From contig MEHQ01004074.1 of the NCBI GenBank assembly GCA_008828725.1, forward strand, positions 116,032-180,031: a stretch of DNA of 64,000 nucleotides. Direction: 5' to 3'. This document shows, piece by piece, positions 33,285-44,032 of this stretch. Position numbers and translations under genes: made by a program. The notes beneath the pieces are model-generated. The model was not told where the DNA came from, made no database searches, and saw only the letters and a list, made by a program, of their open reading frames with translations. Each line of letters starts with the position of its first letter. Positions within the stretch are counted from its first letter, which is position 1. This stretch comes from Saccharina japonica. Its lineage: Eukaryota > Sar > Phaeophyceae > Laminariales > Laminariaceae.

Positions 33285-33965
33285 AGATGCTCCCAATATG
33301 CTTCATACTCCGAGTATACTCGGAGTATCGAGTATGTTTCGTACTCCGAAGATTAACAGCAACTATTGCAGTACTGGCGGCCTAGATATTACGAGAACTT
33401 GGGAGTATGAGCAGTACTGACGGCGCAAATACTGCGAGTACTGGAAGTATGGTCAGAGTACAAAGCCCCGAGTATAAGCAGTACCAGCAGTACCAACATC
33501 CGAAATACTTGAAGAACTAATAATAGGAGTATCCAAATTATTGAGTTCCCAAATACTGCAGCATTGGAGTAAATTATAGCGAGTGACTCTAACGCGCAGC
33601 ACCTCGCGCTATGAAACCCTGAACTACTGTCAGTGCTGCTGCACCTCGCAGTATGAAATCCTGAAATCGTGCGAGTATTGGAAGTAGAAGCAGAACTAAC
33701 AGCCGAACGAGGTACTTAAAGTATGAGCAATACTGGATCCCTACGTAAATACTTGACGTCCAGACCAGTACAGACAGCAGAAATTCCAGAGTATCGAACC
33801 CCAAAACACTTTAAAGTACCAAAACAGTACGAGTATTCCACAGAGTATTGAACCCCGAAATACTGCGAGTACGTATGTATGTATACGAAGCAGTATCCGC
33901 AGTACATAATCTCGAACTACTGCCAGTACTTGCAGTACCCCGCAGTACAGAAGGCCCAAATACTG
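33285..33965. repeat. TACTCGGAGTA palindromic minisatellite, copy 2
   Basis: Starts CACAGATGCTCCCAATATGC like 32353, about 930 bp downstream. Degenerate continuation to about 33965. Confidence 0.85.
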
Positions 33966-34652
33966 CGAGTGCACGAAGTACCTGACGTTTTTTTCTGTCT
34001 CGAAAATGGGGGGCATCTACGCAAGCTTGACATGATCGTATTTCGAACCGTTGTGTCATATGATACCAGGTACGGCGTACGCCTACCTGGTGCACATTAC
34101 ACGTGCGAACAGCGAACAGCGGTAGATTACGACTGCTGCTATATATGAATACATACAGCAGTAAGTAGGTATGATACGTACCTACGTACCGTGGTCGTGC
34201 CTACGTATGATACCGCCGTGGTACGGACAGCAGCAGTAGACTTCCGTTTCTGCTTACGACTGTATCTGGTACATACCCTGGTATTAAAAGTAGTACGGTA
34301 CGGCTGTGCGGCTGTGCTAACCACAGCACGAGTAGACCACTACTGCTGTTGTTGCTACCTGGTGTAGTATACCGCCGTACGGACAGCAGTAGACTACGTT
34401 CTGATTATACGTACTCGTACGAAGTGACAAGTAGTTGGGGGTGCGATATTGCCGCAAAAGTTGTCTGCTTTGCACTGCTCCCGCTATTGCCGACTTTTGT
34501 CGGTCCTTTTATGTTGGTTTTTGCTTCCCACGCACCATCTCTCTCTCTACTACTGTGTCTGTCTCTCTCGCTCTCTCGCCTTGCGTACTCTCGTTTGATG
34601 CAAATGCTGCCGCCTGTGCATGCATGGCTTGCTGTTAGTGAATGGATCCGCG

Positions 34653-34865
34653 ATGAGTAGTAGTACGTTTTCGCTCGTTGCCTCTCATGATACCTCCGCA
34701 AACTTTCACTCGTCGTATGAAGAGCTGATAACACCACTGGAAAATGACTACATGACGGCGAACCCTACATATGAGAGCCCACCAGCTCCAATTGAGACCA
34801 TGCAATACATATCGCACCCACCTCAACGACCAGCATCCGCAATCATCATCACAGCAAGTTGGTGA
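34653..34865 (+). CDS. Unassigned ORF, 70 aa, possible first exon
   Basis: ATG at 34653, reading MSSSTFSLVASHDTSANFHS then an acidic/Pro-rich stretch (YESPPAPIETMQYISHPPQR). Composition is protein-like. An overlapping frame stays open from 34795 to a TGA at 34996 and resumes open to about 35450, so an intron or frameshift may be involved. No homology recognised. Confidence 0.3.
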   Translation: MSSSTFSLVASHDTSANFHSSYEELITPLENDYMTANPTYESPPAPIETMQYISHPPQRPASAIIITASW

Positions 34866-35450
34866 AGAAACAACAAACATTTTTCACCAAGGGTTTCATA
34901 AAGTTTCTGGATGGATTATTTAGTAGGAAAATCAACCCCTACTTTTGCGCGTTCAACCATGACATGGAGGCCCAGGGTTGTTGCTGCCTTCCCTGATGTG
35001 AAAGACTCCGCCATTGTACGTCAGCCGGGGCCCACTTCAGCGTCCATCCCACTCTGAGCAGCACCCACCCTCCCAGCCAACCTACTGCCACCCACTGCAA
35101 GGGCACACGCCCAACCCCCACCTCGCTGGGCTGTTCTGGACTGGACGTAGCAGAGGGGACTGTGCTGTTCCAGCCTGCGATTATTCTGCGAGCACCCCAC
35201 GCGGTAAATAAATTAGTCCAATACTCGAAAAAAGAGTTGCTTGGTGCAGAAGGGCTTTTGTTAGCCCTAGGCCCTAGCCCTCTGTACGTATGGCTTCTTG
35301 GCACGTGTTGCTTCTCTACAGCAACCAGGCGCAAGCTGGACTTTTGGAGAAGCAGGAGCTCGAGCAGTGTGTGCACCATCCCCCCGCGCCTCCAGCAACT
35401 GTCGGTGTGGTGGTGTGCCCTTGGCCGAGCTCGAACGCAGCGACTCTCCC
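34795..35450 (+). pseudogene. Long plus-strand frame interrupted by one TGA
   Basis: One frame is open for about 650 bp apart from a TGA at 34996-34998. Before the stop it reads KFLDGLFSRKINPYFCAFNH; after it, DVAEGTVLFQPAIILRAPHA and NKLVQYSKKELLGAEGLLLA. The stop, a minus-strand ORF over the same DNA (34939-35466) and Cys/Pro-rich stretches make the call weak. It could be a decayed gene or chance. Confidence 0.2.
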
Positions 35451-35747
35451 TCTCTGCTCGACCCACCCCACCAACTCACCAAAAGCTATTTATATTTCCT
35501 GTTTCTGGCTGCTTGCTTCCTTGAAGGTTTTGAACGGGTAGAAGGAGATAAGCTGAGCTTCTGCTGCTGTTGTACCTGGAAGGAGAGGAAGTCGAGCTCG
35601 CAAAGGACAGCAGTAGTACATCGTACAGGTGAGCGCACGAGTCATGGGAATGTAGAAATCGGTGGAGCATAAGCTATGCTGAGTTCCTGATGATCATGAT
35701 GTTTGGTTGCAGACGGAGACCTGCTTTAGGATGCGGATGAACCTACG

Positions 35748-35832
35748 CGATGCGGTGCGGTGCGGTGCGGTGCTGTGCGGTGCGGTGCTGTGCGGTGCGA
35801 TGCTGTGCGGTCCAGTGCTGTGCGGTGCTCTG
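35748..35832 (+). repeat. GTGCG pentamer-derived microsatellite
   Basis: GCGGTGCGGTGCGGTGCTGT iterated with GCTGT and GCGAT variants. 35520-35745 shows no assignable feature. Confidence 0.9.
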
Positions 35833-35949
35833 TGCTACCCGGCTCTGCTACGTAGCAGTGTGTTGCGGGTTGCGGCTATATAGCATCACCCCGTACAGCA
35901 GAGTAGTGTGTGTAGGTTTTGTCCTGCCGTGAGAGAGAGCACGGGAAGG

Positions 35950-36175
35950 TGAAATGTTGTTGTTGCGGCTGCTGTTGTGGTTGTTGTAGCTGTTGTTGTT
36001 GTTGTTGTTGTTGCTGTTGCTGTTGCTGCGGCTGCTCTGCTGCTTCTGCTGCTGCTGCTGCTGCTGTTCTCGTTGCTGTTCCGTCTTGTTCTGTGTTCGT
36101 TTGTAGTTTGCTTGTTTGTCGTTGTCATTGTTGTTGCCATTGTTGTTGCGTTGTTGTCTACAAACAAAGGGACCC
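35950..36175 (+). repeat. GTT/GCT trinucleotide tract
   Basis: Interrupted (GTT)n, (GCT)n and (GTTGCT)n. Reading frames give poly-Cys, poly-Val/Leu, or poly-Gln/Asn/Thr on the other strand. Confidence 0.9.
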
Positions 36176-36609
36176 ACCACACTCGATGGCACGCCGGATA
36201 TAGCGGATACGAAGTGGTTGAGGTTAACAATTGGCTTCTTGTCGCAACAATGATATGCTGCTCTTCTGTGCAGCAGTATTTTTCGCTTATTTTTACGTAC
36301 CAACTATATTTGGCCTCATGATACGTATTTACTACGTATGGTCCTCCGTATTTACTGCTCGTGCAGCCTCTTTATGGCCGCACTCCCAAGTTCGGGGATA
36401 ATTGGGGACAGATTACTTGGAATTAGACTCAAGTACATGTTTCTGTGCAGTGCAGTAGTAAAAGTTCATGTATCGCGTGATGATAGCCAGGATAGCCTCT
36501 AGCCAGGCAGGGAGGGTACGTACTGCCCTGCACCGAGCATTTTTTTCTGTTTTTTTTTCGTGTTCGCATGACCTAAACACCGCTGTTGTGTCCTCGTACG
36601 ACGAGTTTT

Positions 36610-36845
36610 TTTTCTCTCTTTTTTTCTCTTTCATGCACCTGGATTGCTAGCAGGGTAGGTCTTGCCTGTCGTATATGTGGGCATATTGCATTGTCTGCTC
36701 TGTTTACTGCACTGCAGCGTAGTATCTCTGTGTCGTAGTTTTGTGACCATAGAACTGGTAACTTTCTAGGATGAAGAATCGGCACGGACACTGGGTGTGC
36801 TGGATGTCGACGGGTAGAAAGGAAGGTTTAATGTGAACAACACAC
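36610..36845. repeat. A-S' composite repeat fragment
   Basis: The end of module A (TGCACCTGGATTGCTAGCAG, GGTAGGTCTTGCCTGTCG) is joined to module S' (GTCTGCTCTGTTTACTGCAC ... GGAAGGTTTAATGTGAA). See 37631-38804 for both modules. 36846-37625 shows no firm feature. Confidence 0.75.
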
Positions 36846-37630
36846 ACACGAGTTCGAGTACACGACGGTTCACAAAAGGAGAGCGCGAGTTCAATGTTTT
36901 TGTAACGACTCGCATTACCCACCAACACACAACACACAGAGAGGATGACCAAGCTGGCCGTGTTTCAAAGAAATCGTCTAATGGTTTGTACGCTTGGTAC
37001 TTGGTGCTGCAGCAAGCAGTAGATATCGTACGTGTAAAAGAGGAAGATAATCCAGTAAGGCCAGGAATCCAGTAAGGCCAGGACACAGGAATGTCGACGC
37101 AAGCCAGAGGCACGCTTCTTCTTGGTAAAGTTCTTCTTGTTGCTTATCTCATGGAGGGCTCGATTGCGCACGAGAACAGAGTGCGATGGGAGGGGCCAGT
37201 CCAGGACGAGGCTGTCCCCTGGTATCACCCTAGGGGATCACCGACATTTTTGTATTCCTGGTATATACCAGTTATATTATTACAGTAGTATCCTGCATAC
37301 ATATGTACGAGGTCATACATATATTCATGTACCCCATACGTAGCCCGCATCATACACACCAGGTACATATATAGCATGCGCGATCGAAGTATCACGCGTA
37401 GCTTGCAAATGTGGGTTTGGACGAAACTCTCGAGGCGTTCATCGTTATTATCACTCTGCGAGGCATTTCTCTCTCTCCCTGGGCTGGATGCCGTCGTGTT
37501 TGTGCAGCAGCAATTTCTCTGCTTCATGTACGTAACCATCTGTTATTGTAGAGAGGTGTACGGCCGTGTGTGCCGCCGAGTACGAGTGGGGGGTTCGTAG
37601 GGAAACCGCGGCGGACGAAAGCAGGAAAGA

Positions 37631-38804
37631 GACGGCAAACAGAGTAGGTACCAGTACCAGACCGACTAGCTGGTAGAACCTGCCTGTACTAAGGGCACAA
37701 ACCTGCCTCAGCTGGCTGGAAGGTACTTTTGGTGTGCTCTGGCTGCCTGTCTTTTCCTGTCGTTCTTAGTCTTGCTTTGTTGGCACTGTTTTTTTTTTCG
37801 GTTCATTTCATTTCATTTGGTTTCTTTTAACTAGATGTCGCATCTCATCTGGGAGAAGCACGACATTTTTTTTTTTTTTTTTTTTTTTCATTTTGTCATG
37901 CTTTTGTTTGGTTGCTTGATTGTTGATTTGCTTCAGTATGTTTACTTTCTATTATTTTTCCTTTTCGCTTTTTTCTTTCTTTTCTCTTTTTTTTCTCTTG
38001 CATGCACCTGGATTGCTAGCAGGGTAGGTCTTGCCTGTCGCATATGTGTGTGTGTGTGTGTGTGTTCTTCACATTAAACCTTCCTTTCTACCCGTCGACA
38101 TCCAGCACACCCAGTGTCCGTGCCGATTCTTCATCCTAAAAAGGTACCAGTTCTGTGGTCACAAAACTACGACACAGAGATACTACACTCAGTGCAGTAA
38201 GCAGAGCAGACAATGCAACGCCATATACGACAGGCAAGACCTACCCTGCTAGCAATCCAGGTGCATGCAAGAGAAAAAAAGAGAAAAAAGAAAAAAGAGA
38301 AAAAAGAAAAAAGCGAAAAGAAAAAATAATAAAAAGTAAATATACTGAAGCAAATCAATAATCAAGCAACCAAATAAAAAGCATGACAAAAAAAGAAAGA
38401 AAGTGTCGTGCTTCTCCCAGAGGAGATGCGACCTCCAATAAAAAACCAAATGAAATGAAAGAAAATAAAATGGACCGAAACAGCGCCAACAGAGCAAGAC
38501 TGAGAACGACAGGATAGGACAGCCAGCCGGAGCACACCGAAGGCCAGCCGAGGCAGGTTTGTGCCCATAGTACAGGCAGGTTCTACCAGCTAGTCGGTCT
38601 GGCACCTACTCTGTTTGCCGTCATATGGCATTGCATGGTCTGCTCTGCTTACTGCACTGAGTGTAGTATCTCTGTGTCGTAGTTTTGTGACCACAGAACT
38701 GGTACCTTTTTAGGATGATGAATCGGCACGGACACTGGGTGTGCTGGATGTCGACGGGTAGAAAGGAAGGTTTAATGTGAAGAACACACACACACACACA
38801 CCCG
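37631..38804. mobile_element. Interlocked inverted repeats A-S-A'-S'
   Basis: Module A (37631-38045: ACCGACTAGCTGGTAGAACC, ATGTCGCATCTCATCTGGGA, T-rich tract, TTGCCTGTCG) is inverted as A' (38222-38625). Module S (38046-38221: a (TG)n, TTCACATTAAACCTTCCTTT, GGTCACAAAACTACGACACA) is inverted as S' (38626-38804). The two inverted repeats alternate, so either A/A' or S/S' could pair as long hairpin arms. S-A' is the contiguous unit shared with 56860-57095. No transposase. Confidence 0.8.
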
Positions 38805-38875
38805 TGACCAGAGGAGATACCCGCCGATTTTGAGGGGAAATGCTCACGGTACTTTGCAAACGGGTCACACCTCTT

Positions 38876-38987
38876 GTTATTGCGGAGGACCATAGTAAAT
38901 AGGACCAAATATTGTTAGTAAAAATAGGTAAATATATAGTTCCTTGCGTGTACCGGAGGTCCTATTTACTCTAGATCCCCCGTACAT
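38876..38987. mobile_element. GTAAATAGGACC MITE
   Basis: GCGGAGGACCATAGTAAATAGGACC left end, GGAGGTCCTATTTACTCTAGATCCCCCG right end, interior AAATATTGTTAGTAAAAATA. About 110 bp. Confidence 0.85.
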
Positions 38988-39380
38988 AGGCCTGTAAGTT
39001 GGTTGAATTTCCTGTAGTTGGCTGGCAAAGATGAAATAGCCGTCAACGGCTTTCGGCACTGCCATCGGCATCGGCACCGGCACAGCAATCGATGGCGATG
39101 GGCTTTTGATGCGCCGTGAGCTGCAGTACGAGCAGACCTCTCGGCTCTCTCTCTCTCTCCCTCTCGCTCCCTCCCTCCCTCTCTGAGCGAGTGGTCTCAC
39201 GGGGAAATGCGCACCGCGCACCCTGTCGTACCAAGCAAGCCTTCCGTACGTAGGGAAACCCAAATAGTCGCATGAGTTGGCACCGCTGCCACGAACTACA
39301 ATATATACGAAGGAGTACTTTAGCCAACGAGTACCTACCTAGTTGGCGACTTTTAGTTATCCAACCCACAGCCCTTCCTC
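38988..39380. mobile_element. hAT-like element G (~390 bp)
   Basis: Left end TAGGCCTGTAAGTTGG, right end TCCAACCCACAGCCCT; imperfect inverted TAGGGCTGTGGGTTGG-type ends with TAGTTGGCGAC/AGTCGGC subterminal motifs. The core (ACGGCTTTCGGCACTGCCAT, GAGCGAGTGGTCTCACGGGG) recurs at 63805-64000. Partial relatives are at 42800-43020 and 62640-63020. Confidence 0.6.
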
Positions 39381-39399
39381 CACGTATCAATAGACAACT

Positions 39400-40100
39400 A
39401 TGGGATAGTTTTTTTGGAGGGTCATAGCCCATAGATAGACAATGCTACAGAAGTTAATTTCTTGTGTCGTTCTGTATGAAGTTTCGACGATATCCTCGAT
39501 CTCACCGCAGCTGTTGTTTTCATTTTTTATAAATATGCCTGGTGTGAGGTAAGCCGTGCAGGTTATGCGCCGAATCTACGCTCCAGCTATATAGCAAAAC
39601 CGCAATGGAGGGCAGGCAGTCCTTGAGATTTTTGCAAATTTCGTTCGTCTTTTTTCCTGCACTTAACTTTGTGTTTCTCATGTTCAAGTGGAGACTACTA
39701 TTCATATTAATGATATACCTGGTACCTGGTTAGCCACGTATGGAAATGCTATATTCGGGATGTAAGTTGGGTGACTAGACGATCTGACTACATATAAGCC
39801 GCCGAATACAAGTACTCGACCTGTGTTAATAATTCCAGGCTGAGATTTTTACTTTATGTTAGAATTTCCAGCAAAAAAAAACGTTTTGTGCTGAGCGAGG
39901 GAAGGCACTCTTAATCCTACATCGTAGCCTTTAATATCCTTATGCTCAACACAATAATCCGTGAGCCAGAGCCAAAAGAGATTATGAACTGATTTCGCGT
40001 GCTCTATAGGTACCTCTTGGCCATTAATAAGTATCACAAAACAGCAGTTACGCATGCGAATATTACTCGTATATATTATATGTATGATACATAGTTGAAA
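39400..40100. other. No assigned feature
   Basis: Anonymous AT-leaning sequence with TATACCTGGTACCTGG (39714) and a short repeat D end (AATTCCAGGCTGAGATTT at 39830). 40103-40160 resembles the reverse of an element G tail. Confidence 0.4.
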
Positions 40101-40407
40101 GGGTGCCAACTGCTGTCCGCGGTTATCAAGGTTTCCGTGTCTGCAGGAAGGCTTGTCTGTTTTATCTTACTATTTTTATGCTTGAAATGAACGACAGGCA
40201 AATAGCGCACATTTTGCCGCCTCCAGCGGGATCCTCCGCAGGTACATCCGGCGGACCTTCTTGGGGCGCCGCCCTACCCCCGGGGCGGGGGATAGGGGCG
40301 GGGGGGGGGGGGGGCGGCGGCTTACCCACTTTGAACTTTACGTACGAGTAGTCGATTAGAGTCAGTTAGTTGGCTGGCTTCGTCATCCAACTATTAATAT
40401 TAATATA

Positions 40408-40516
40408 ACGGGGGGACATACTGTAGTAATTAGGACCAAATATGCCTCGTAAAAGTACTGGAATATATAGGCTTTTGTGTATGTGATTGGTCCTGATTAC
40501 TAGGGTCCGAGGAAAT
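40408..40516. mobile_element. Diverged GTAAATAGGACC MITE
   Basis: GGGGGGACATACTGTAGTAATTAGGACC and GGTCCTGATTACTAGGGTCCG, with ACCAAATATGCCTCG inside. Confidence 0.7.
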
Positions 40517-40579
40517 AATAACTACTTGGTACGCATAGTCATAGTCGTGAAGAGCAGTGAAGTTGAGCCATTTCACAAC

Positions 40580-40740
40580 GTAGTTGGTCTTTGTCGTAGT
40601 TTTGTGACCACAGAGCTTGTACCTATCTAGGCCTTAAGAATCGGTACTCGGGTACGGACACTGACTGGGTACTATGAATATATAATATATGCTGGATGCC
40701 GATGGGTGGAAAGAACGGTTTAATGGGAAGAACGCACTCA
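40580..40740. repeat. Diverged S' module
   Basis: TCGTAGTTTTGTGACCACAG, AAGAATCGGTACTC, TGCTGGATGCCGATGGGTGG and GGTTTAATGGGAAGAACGCA follow S' order. 40795-40925 is a TATATA/TACCNGGTATA palindrome-rich stretch. Confidence 0.65.
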
Positions 40741-41068
40741 CCTCTACATGTCATTGGATATCGCGTGGTGCTGCCTCATGTGTCCGTTACGCTTGTTCTA
40801 TATATATATATATGCGTTCTGTTGTACATGTTATACTTGACATACCAGCATTCCATTCTGGTATATACAAGTATATACCCGGTATACTTCGTATATATAT
40901 GTACCCAGGTATATATATACCAGTATAGGCTATTAATAGTATGATACAACCGTCCATTGTTCGTTGTTTGTTATTTGTTTGTTTTCCTCACGAAAGATGC
41001 AAAAACAGTATTATTTTTTTTCACGAAAGATACAATTACGGTATGTTTTACGAAAAATTGCACTATAA

Positions 41069-41741
41069 CCAACTATTTTGGGGGAAAAATTGAGCCGTGA
41101 TTTCTGGCTTTTTCAGCGGTCTCCGAAGCCCGAAAATCTGAACCATCTATTGTTGGACAGGCAAATTGCATCGGTATGTTTTATCTCAGTTCCTCGAGGA
41201 GGAAAAAACCGCCCCCAGTTCTGAGAGGCCTCTCATCCCTCCAGCAACTGAGAGTTACTTGGGTTTTGTGTCCTACAATAATAGCACCACAACAGCGCTA
41301 CTACTGCCTATCTGCTCAGTATATCCGCCACCCACCCCCAAAGCATCACGCCTATACGGCGAGCTGTACCCACGGGGCTATGGCGCTCGTGTAAGGGAGA
41401 TGGCTCCTCCCTCGCATGTAAGCGATAGCAGCAGCAGCAGCAGCGGTAACAGCAGCAGCAGAGATGGCGGTTCAACGTCGCCGGCGGAAATCCTCCCGAA
41501 GCTGGATGCCGAAACCACGCCATCATACGTAGCGGAGGCACGACGGGCGTTGGCTTCGCGTTTCTTCGACGTAAACAAAACCAACGAATACTATATAATA
41601 GAACCGGTTTACAAAATCAGAAACCATAATGGACGTCTTATTTTATTTCTCTCATCCACTTATATATTTTCTGGAGCCTCAAAAACTGTAAAAATCAATC
41701 TCCAGAAAAAACGGCTCAATTTTTGTTACATAATAGTTGGG
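41069..41741. mobile_element. TIR-flanked segment carrying a candidate exon
   Basis: Left arm 41069-41107 (CCAACTATT, AAAAATTGAGCCGT, TTTCTGG) is inverted at 41702-41741 (CCAGAAAAAACGGCTCAATT, AATAGTTGG). Arms are about 39 bp and imperfect. No clear target duplication. The inner 590 bp holds the open frame at 41191-41571. Confidence 0.5.
41191..41571 (+). CDS. Candidate exon, Ser-rich protein, unknown
   Basis: Follows an acceptor-like TTTTATCTCAG| and ends near a donor-like TTCGAC|GTAAAC. 127 codons: an acidic start (FLEEEKTAPSSERPLIPPAT), a RLYGELYPRGYGARVRE stretch, a Ser run (SDSSSSSSGNSSSRDGG) and an amphipathic end (VAEARRALASRFFDV). An ATG at 41401 could be an internal start. The frame stays open past 41571 to 41808, but that part is hydrophobic and repeat-derived. 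Its location between inverted repeats suggests a captured gene fragment. Confidence 0.4.
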
Positions 41742-42047
41742 TCTAACGGTATGACGGTGCATGCGAAAATGGCTGGACGCTGTCAAAATGTTTGCGGTTT
41801 TTTCTCATAGATAGCTGGTATCAGGCATGCATATGTACATGCAAAGATGGGGTTCGAGGGACTTTCGGAACTCACAACTGACTTGTCTTGTTTTTTACTT
41901 TAGTAAGTACGTTTAGGACTGCATACTTTGGTATATATCCTATGTACTTGAGTGTTAATATAATACATACAATGTATACGGCAGTCTTACATGTTATTAC
42001 CTGGTACCCCGGAACAATGTACGTATTCTCAATTGCGAATTGATATT

Positions 42048-42145
42048 TTCGGAGGACCAAACACTGATTGTTCGTAAAAATAGGGAAATTGTAATTTTTG
42101 TTTGTACCGTAGGAGGTCCCATTTACTATGGTCCCCCGTGATAGT
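42048..42145. mobile_element. Left-truncated GTAAATAGGACC MITE
   Basis: CGGAGGACCAAACACTGATT lacks the usual left inner end. The right end GGAGGTCCCATTTACTATGGTCCCCCGTGATAG is intact. Confidence 0.75.
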
Positions 42146-42286
42146 AGAGCTGAGAGTTGGCTGAACTGCACACCTACCACTACAGCAGCACAGGTAGTTA
42201 TTGTATAGTTATTATGTTGGTGGCGAAGCAAGCCAACTAACTGACTTCAGTCAACTCCACTGAAGTCAGGCCAGCGAAGCGAGTAT

Positions 42287-42812
42287 ACCCCCCCCCCCTC
42301 GTATATGATATATACGTTGGGTTGGCGTCGATTGGCGACGACCCTGTAAACCAAGTCGCTAGACAACCAGGGTACCATTGGTATTTTTTCCGGCGCTCAC
42401 GCCACGGCTGGCAATCGAGTCACTCGTAGATCGTTTGTGCGGGATGGAGAACCTTAGCTCCGCACATTATTATCGTATCAAGCAGTTTGTGTATGGTAAA
42501 AAAGGCACCCACGAGGCAGACACCTAGTATAATCATTGCTGTCTCTGGAAGTGGCCACACCAGAAAGCAAAAAACCATGGATTCGACGCTTGTCATCCAT
42601 ATGCAAGAAAATCCGCCTCACAAGCTGTTATTTTGTATAATACTTGTAGGATGCAGGTCACCCTTCATGCGACCCGCCGGACACCTTCAAGCCGCGCTTC
42701 GCTTGGCTTGGTGCAAACAGCCGTGTCTGTCTGGTAGGTGAAAACCCGACGTGCTCCGTTCCGGCATCTTCAGTGCGAGGGTCTATGGTCATACGACTAC
42801 GGCCGCGGGGAC
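42287..42812 (+). repeat. Diverged R560 unit with head
   Basis: C-run at 42287, TATATGATATATACGTTGGG, GGCGTCGATTGGCGACGACC, CGTTTGTGCGGGATGGAGAA, GGAAGTGGCCACACCAGAAA, ending GGTCATACGACTACGGCCG. It carries extra insertions near 42605-42650. Confidence 0.85.
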
Positions 42813-42839
42813 AGGAGAGCGCGCCCGGAGGACGTGCCA

Positions 42840-43030
42840 GAGCCAAAACTATGCTACTTACCTGAAAAAAGTACGCAAGAGAACAGAAACAAGCCTTCCT
42901 AAAAACAATGAAACATAAATCATCGGATGGTTGGCAACGCTTCCACTTCTGATAACTCTGGTACTTAGCCAACTAAATAGCTCGTCGGCGACTTTAACCG
43001 TCGGCCAAGCCAAAGCCCCTAGCCCCTACG
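42840..43030. repeat. Partial element G
   Basis: ACAAGCCTTCC, ATCGGATGGTTGGCAACGCT, TAGCCAACTAAATAGCTCGT and a GTCGGCCAAGCCAAAGCCCC end match element G's right half. Confidence 0.55.
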
Positions 43031-43204
43031 AGTAGCTCTTATTGACAGACGTCACCCCCAGTAACTTTCGTGCGTATGTACGTACGACTCTGGACGGAAA
43101 TGTAAGGACGGTTTCATCTTGTTATTGTTGCCTAGAGGGTCCTTATAGTTCCGCCCACAGTAGTATTATATGTACATACGAGTATATATACAAGTATATA
43201 TATA

Positions 43205-43397
43205 TTCCCTATCCCATTTATTATCTTCGCCCTTCCTTTCTCCTTCCTATATACTGTAGTCGTAACTCAGACGCGGGGTCACACATACAGCGGGCGCTTC
43301 TCCCTCCTCCCCACTACGGTTTGCGTCTTGAATTTTCATCGCGAGAAGACTTCAGCCCTTTCTTTCCCTCGTTGGTTTGCGCCTACCCACATACCAG
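43205..43397 (+). repeat. Dispersed repeat C
   Basis: CCCTATCCCATTTATTATCT, GTAACTCAGACGCGGGGTCA, CCCACTACGGTTTGCGTC, TCATCGCGAGAAGACTTCAG, GCGCCTACCCACA. Confidence 0.75.
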
Positions 43398-43479
43398 TAT
43401 GCATTTACTAAGTATACACCGGTATAAGGTACGGCACGGTAGTTTTTTCTCTTTCAGTACCACCCTCTAGTTTCAAGAT

Positions 43480-43565
43480 AAACCTTAATATGGGTCTAAT
43501 TCCAAGTGTTTTGTCCCCACATCGGGATTGCAGTCCTACTAAGCCGCCTGCCTTAACGGGTTAAG
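43480..43565 (-). repeat. TTAACCC mini-repeat
   Basis: GGGTCTAATTCCAAGTGTTTTGTCC, ATCGGGATTGCAGTCCTACT, ACGGGTTAAG: reverse form of the 53938 hairpin. Confidence 0.6.
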
Positions 43566-43605
43566 AAAGGGTGCGAAGCTCTCGCTAGGAACTCGCGGTT
43601 CGGCG

Positions 43606-43834
43606 GGTGTTTGCAGGGCTGTTTCACGGGTTGGGTTAAGCCTCGCGGATCAAGTCGGACCAAGTCGGATCGGGTCGGGTCGGGTCGGGTAAGCGTCCCC
43701 CGACCCGACCCGTGAGAGTTTGAAATCCTCATGACCCGACCCGACCCGTAAACCTTCCTGACACGAGCCCTAGGTCGGATCATGACCCGACCGCACGGTC
43801 GGATCATGGCCCGTGGAAGAGCCCTGGGTGTGTG
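43606..43834. mobile_element. 213 bp hAT-like MITE (43614-43826) with 8 bp target duplication
   Basis: Ends CAGGGCTGTTTCACGGG and, inverted, CAGGGCTCTTCCACGGG. Flanking 8-mers are GGTGTTTG (43606-43613) and GGTGTGTG (43827-43834), one mismatch. The interior is GGGTCGGGTCGG / CCCGACCCGACC iteration in both orientations, as in hAT subterminal regions. Confidence 0.8.
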
Positions 43835-44032
43835 TAACTGTCGGCAACTGCCTGTGTATGCCAGTGGAAGGTACACATTTTAATGTAACCAAAAAAATCG
43901 GAGATGTATCCGCAGATCTCCGGCTTGATTAACGTCACGAGGGGCGGCAGTATAGTAGCCCCTGGTTGACGTTCACGTCAGATTCCGAACGAGGTTACGT
44001 TTCCGGAGGTTAGATGTATTGCTCACCCTCTA

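Noticed and set aside
35886..36321. Gln/Asn/Thr-rich or Cys-rich ORFs
   Set aside because: Products of the GTT/GCT trinucleotide tract.
37091..37230. Exon-like frames on both strands (MEGSIAHENRVRWEGPVQDE plus; SNKKNFTKKKRASGLRRHS minus)
   Set aside because: Both strands look equally protein-like and neither is recognised, so no strand can be chosen.
40187..40351. 54-codon ORF with Pro/Gly-rich end (MNDRQIAHILPPPAGSSAGT)
   Set aside because: Ends in a G-run-derived Gly tract and has no splice or homology support; could be a fragment but not claimed.
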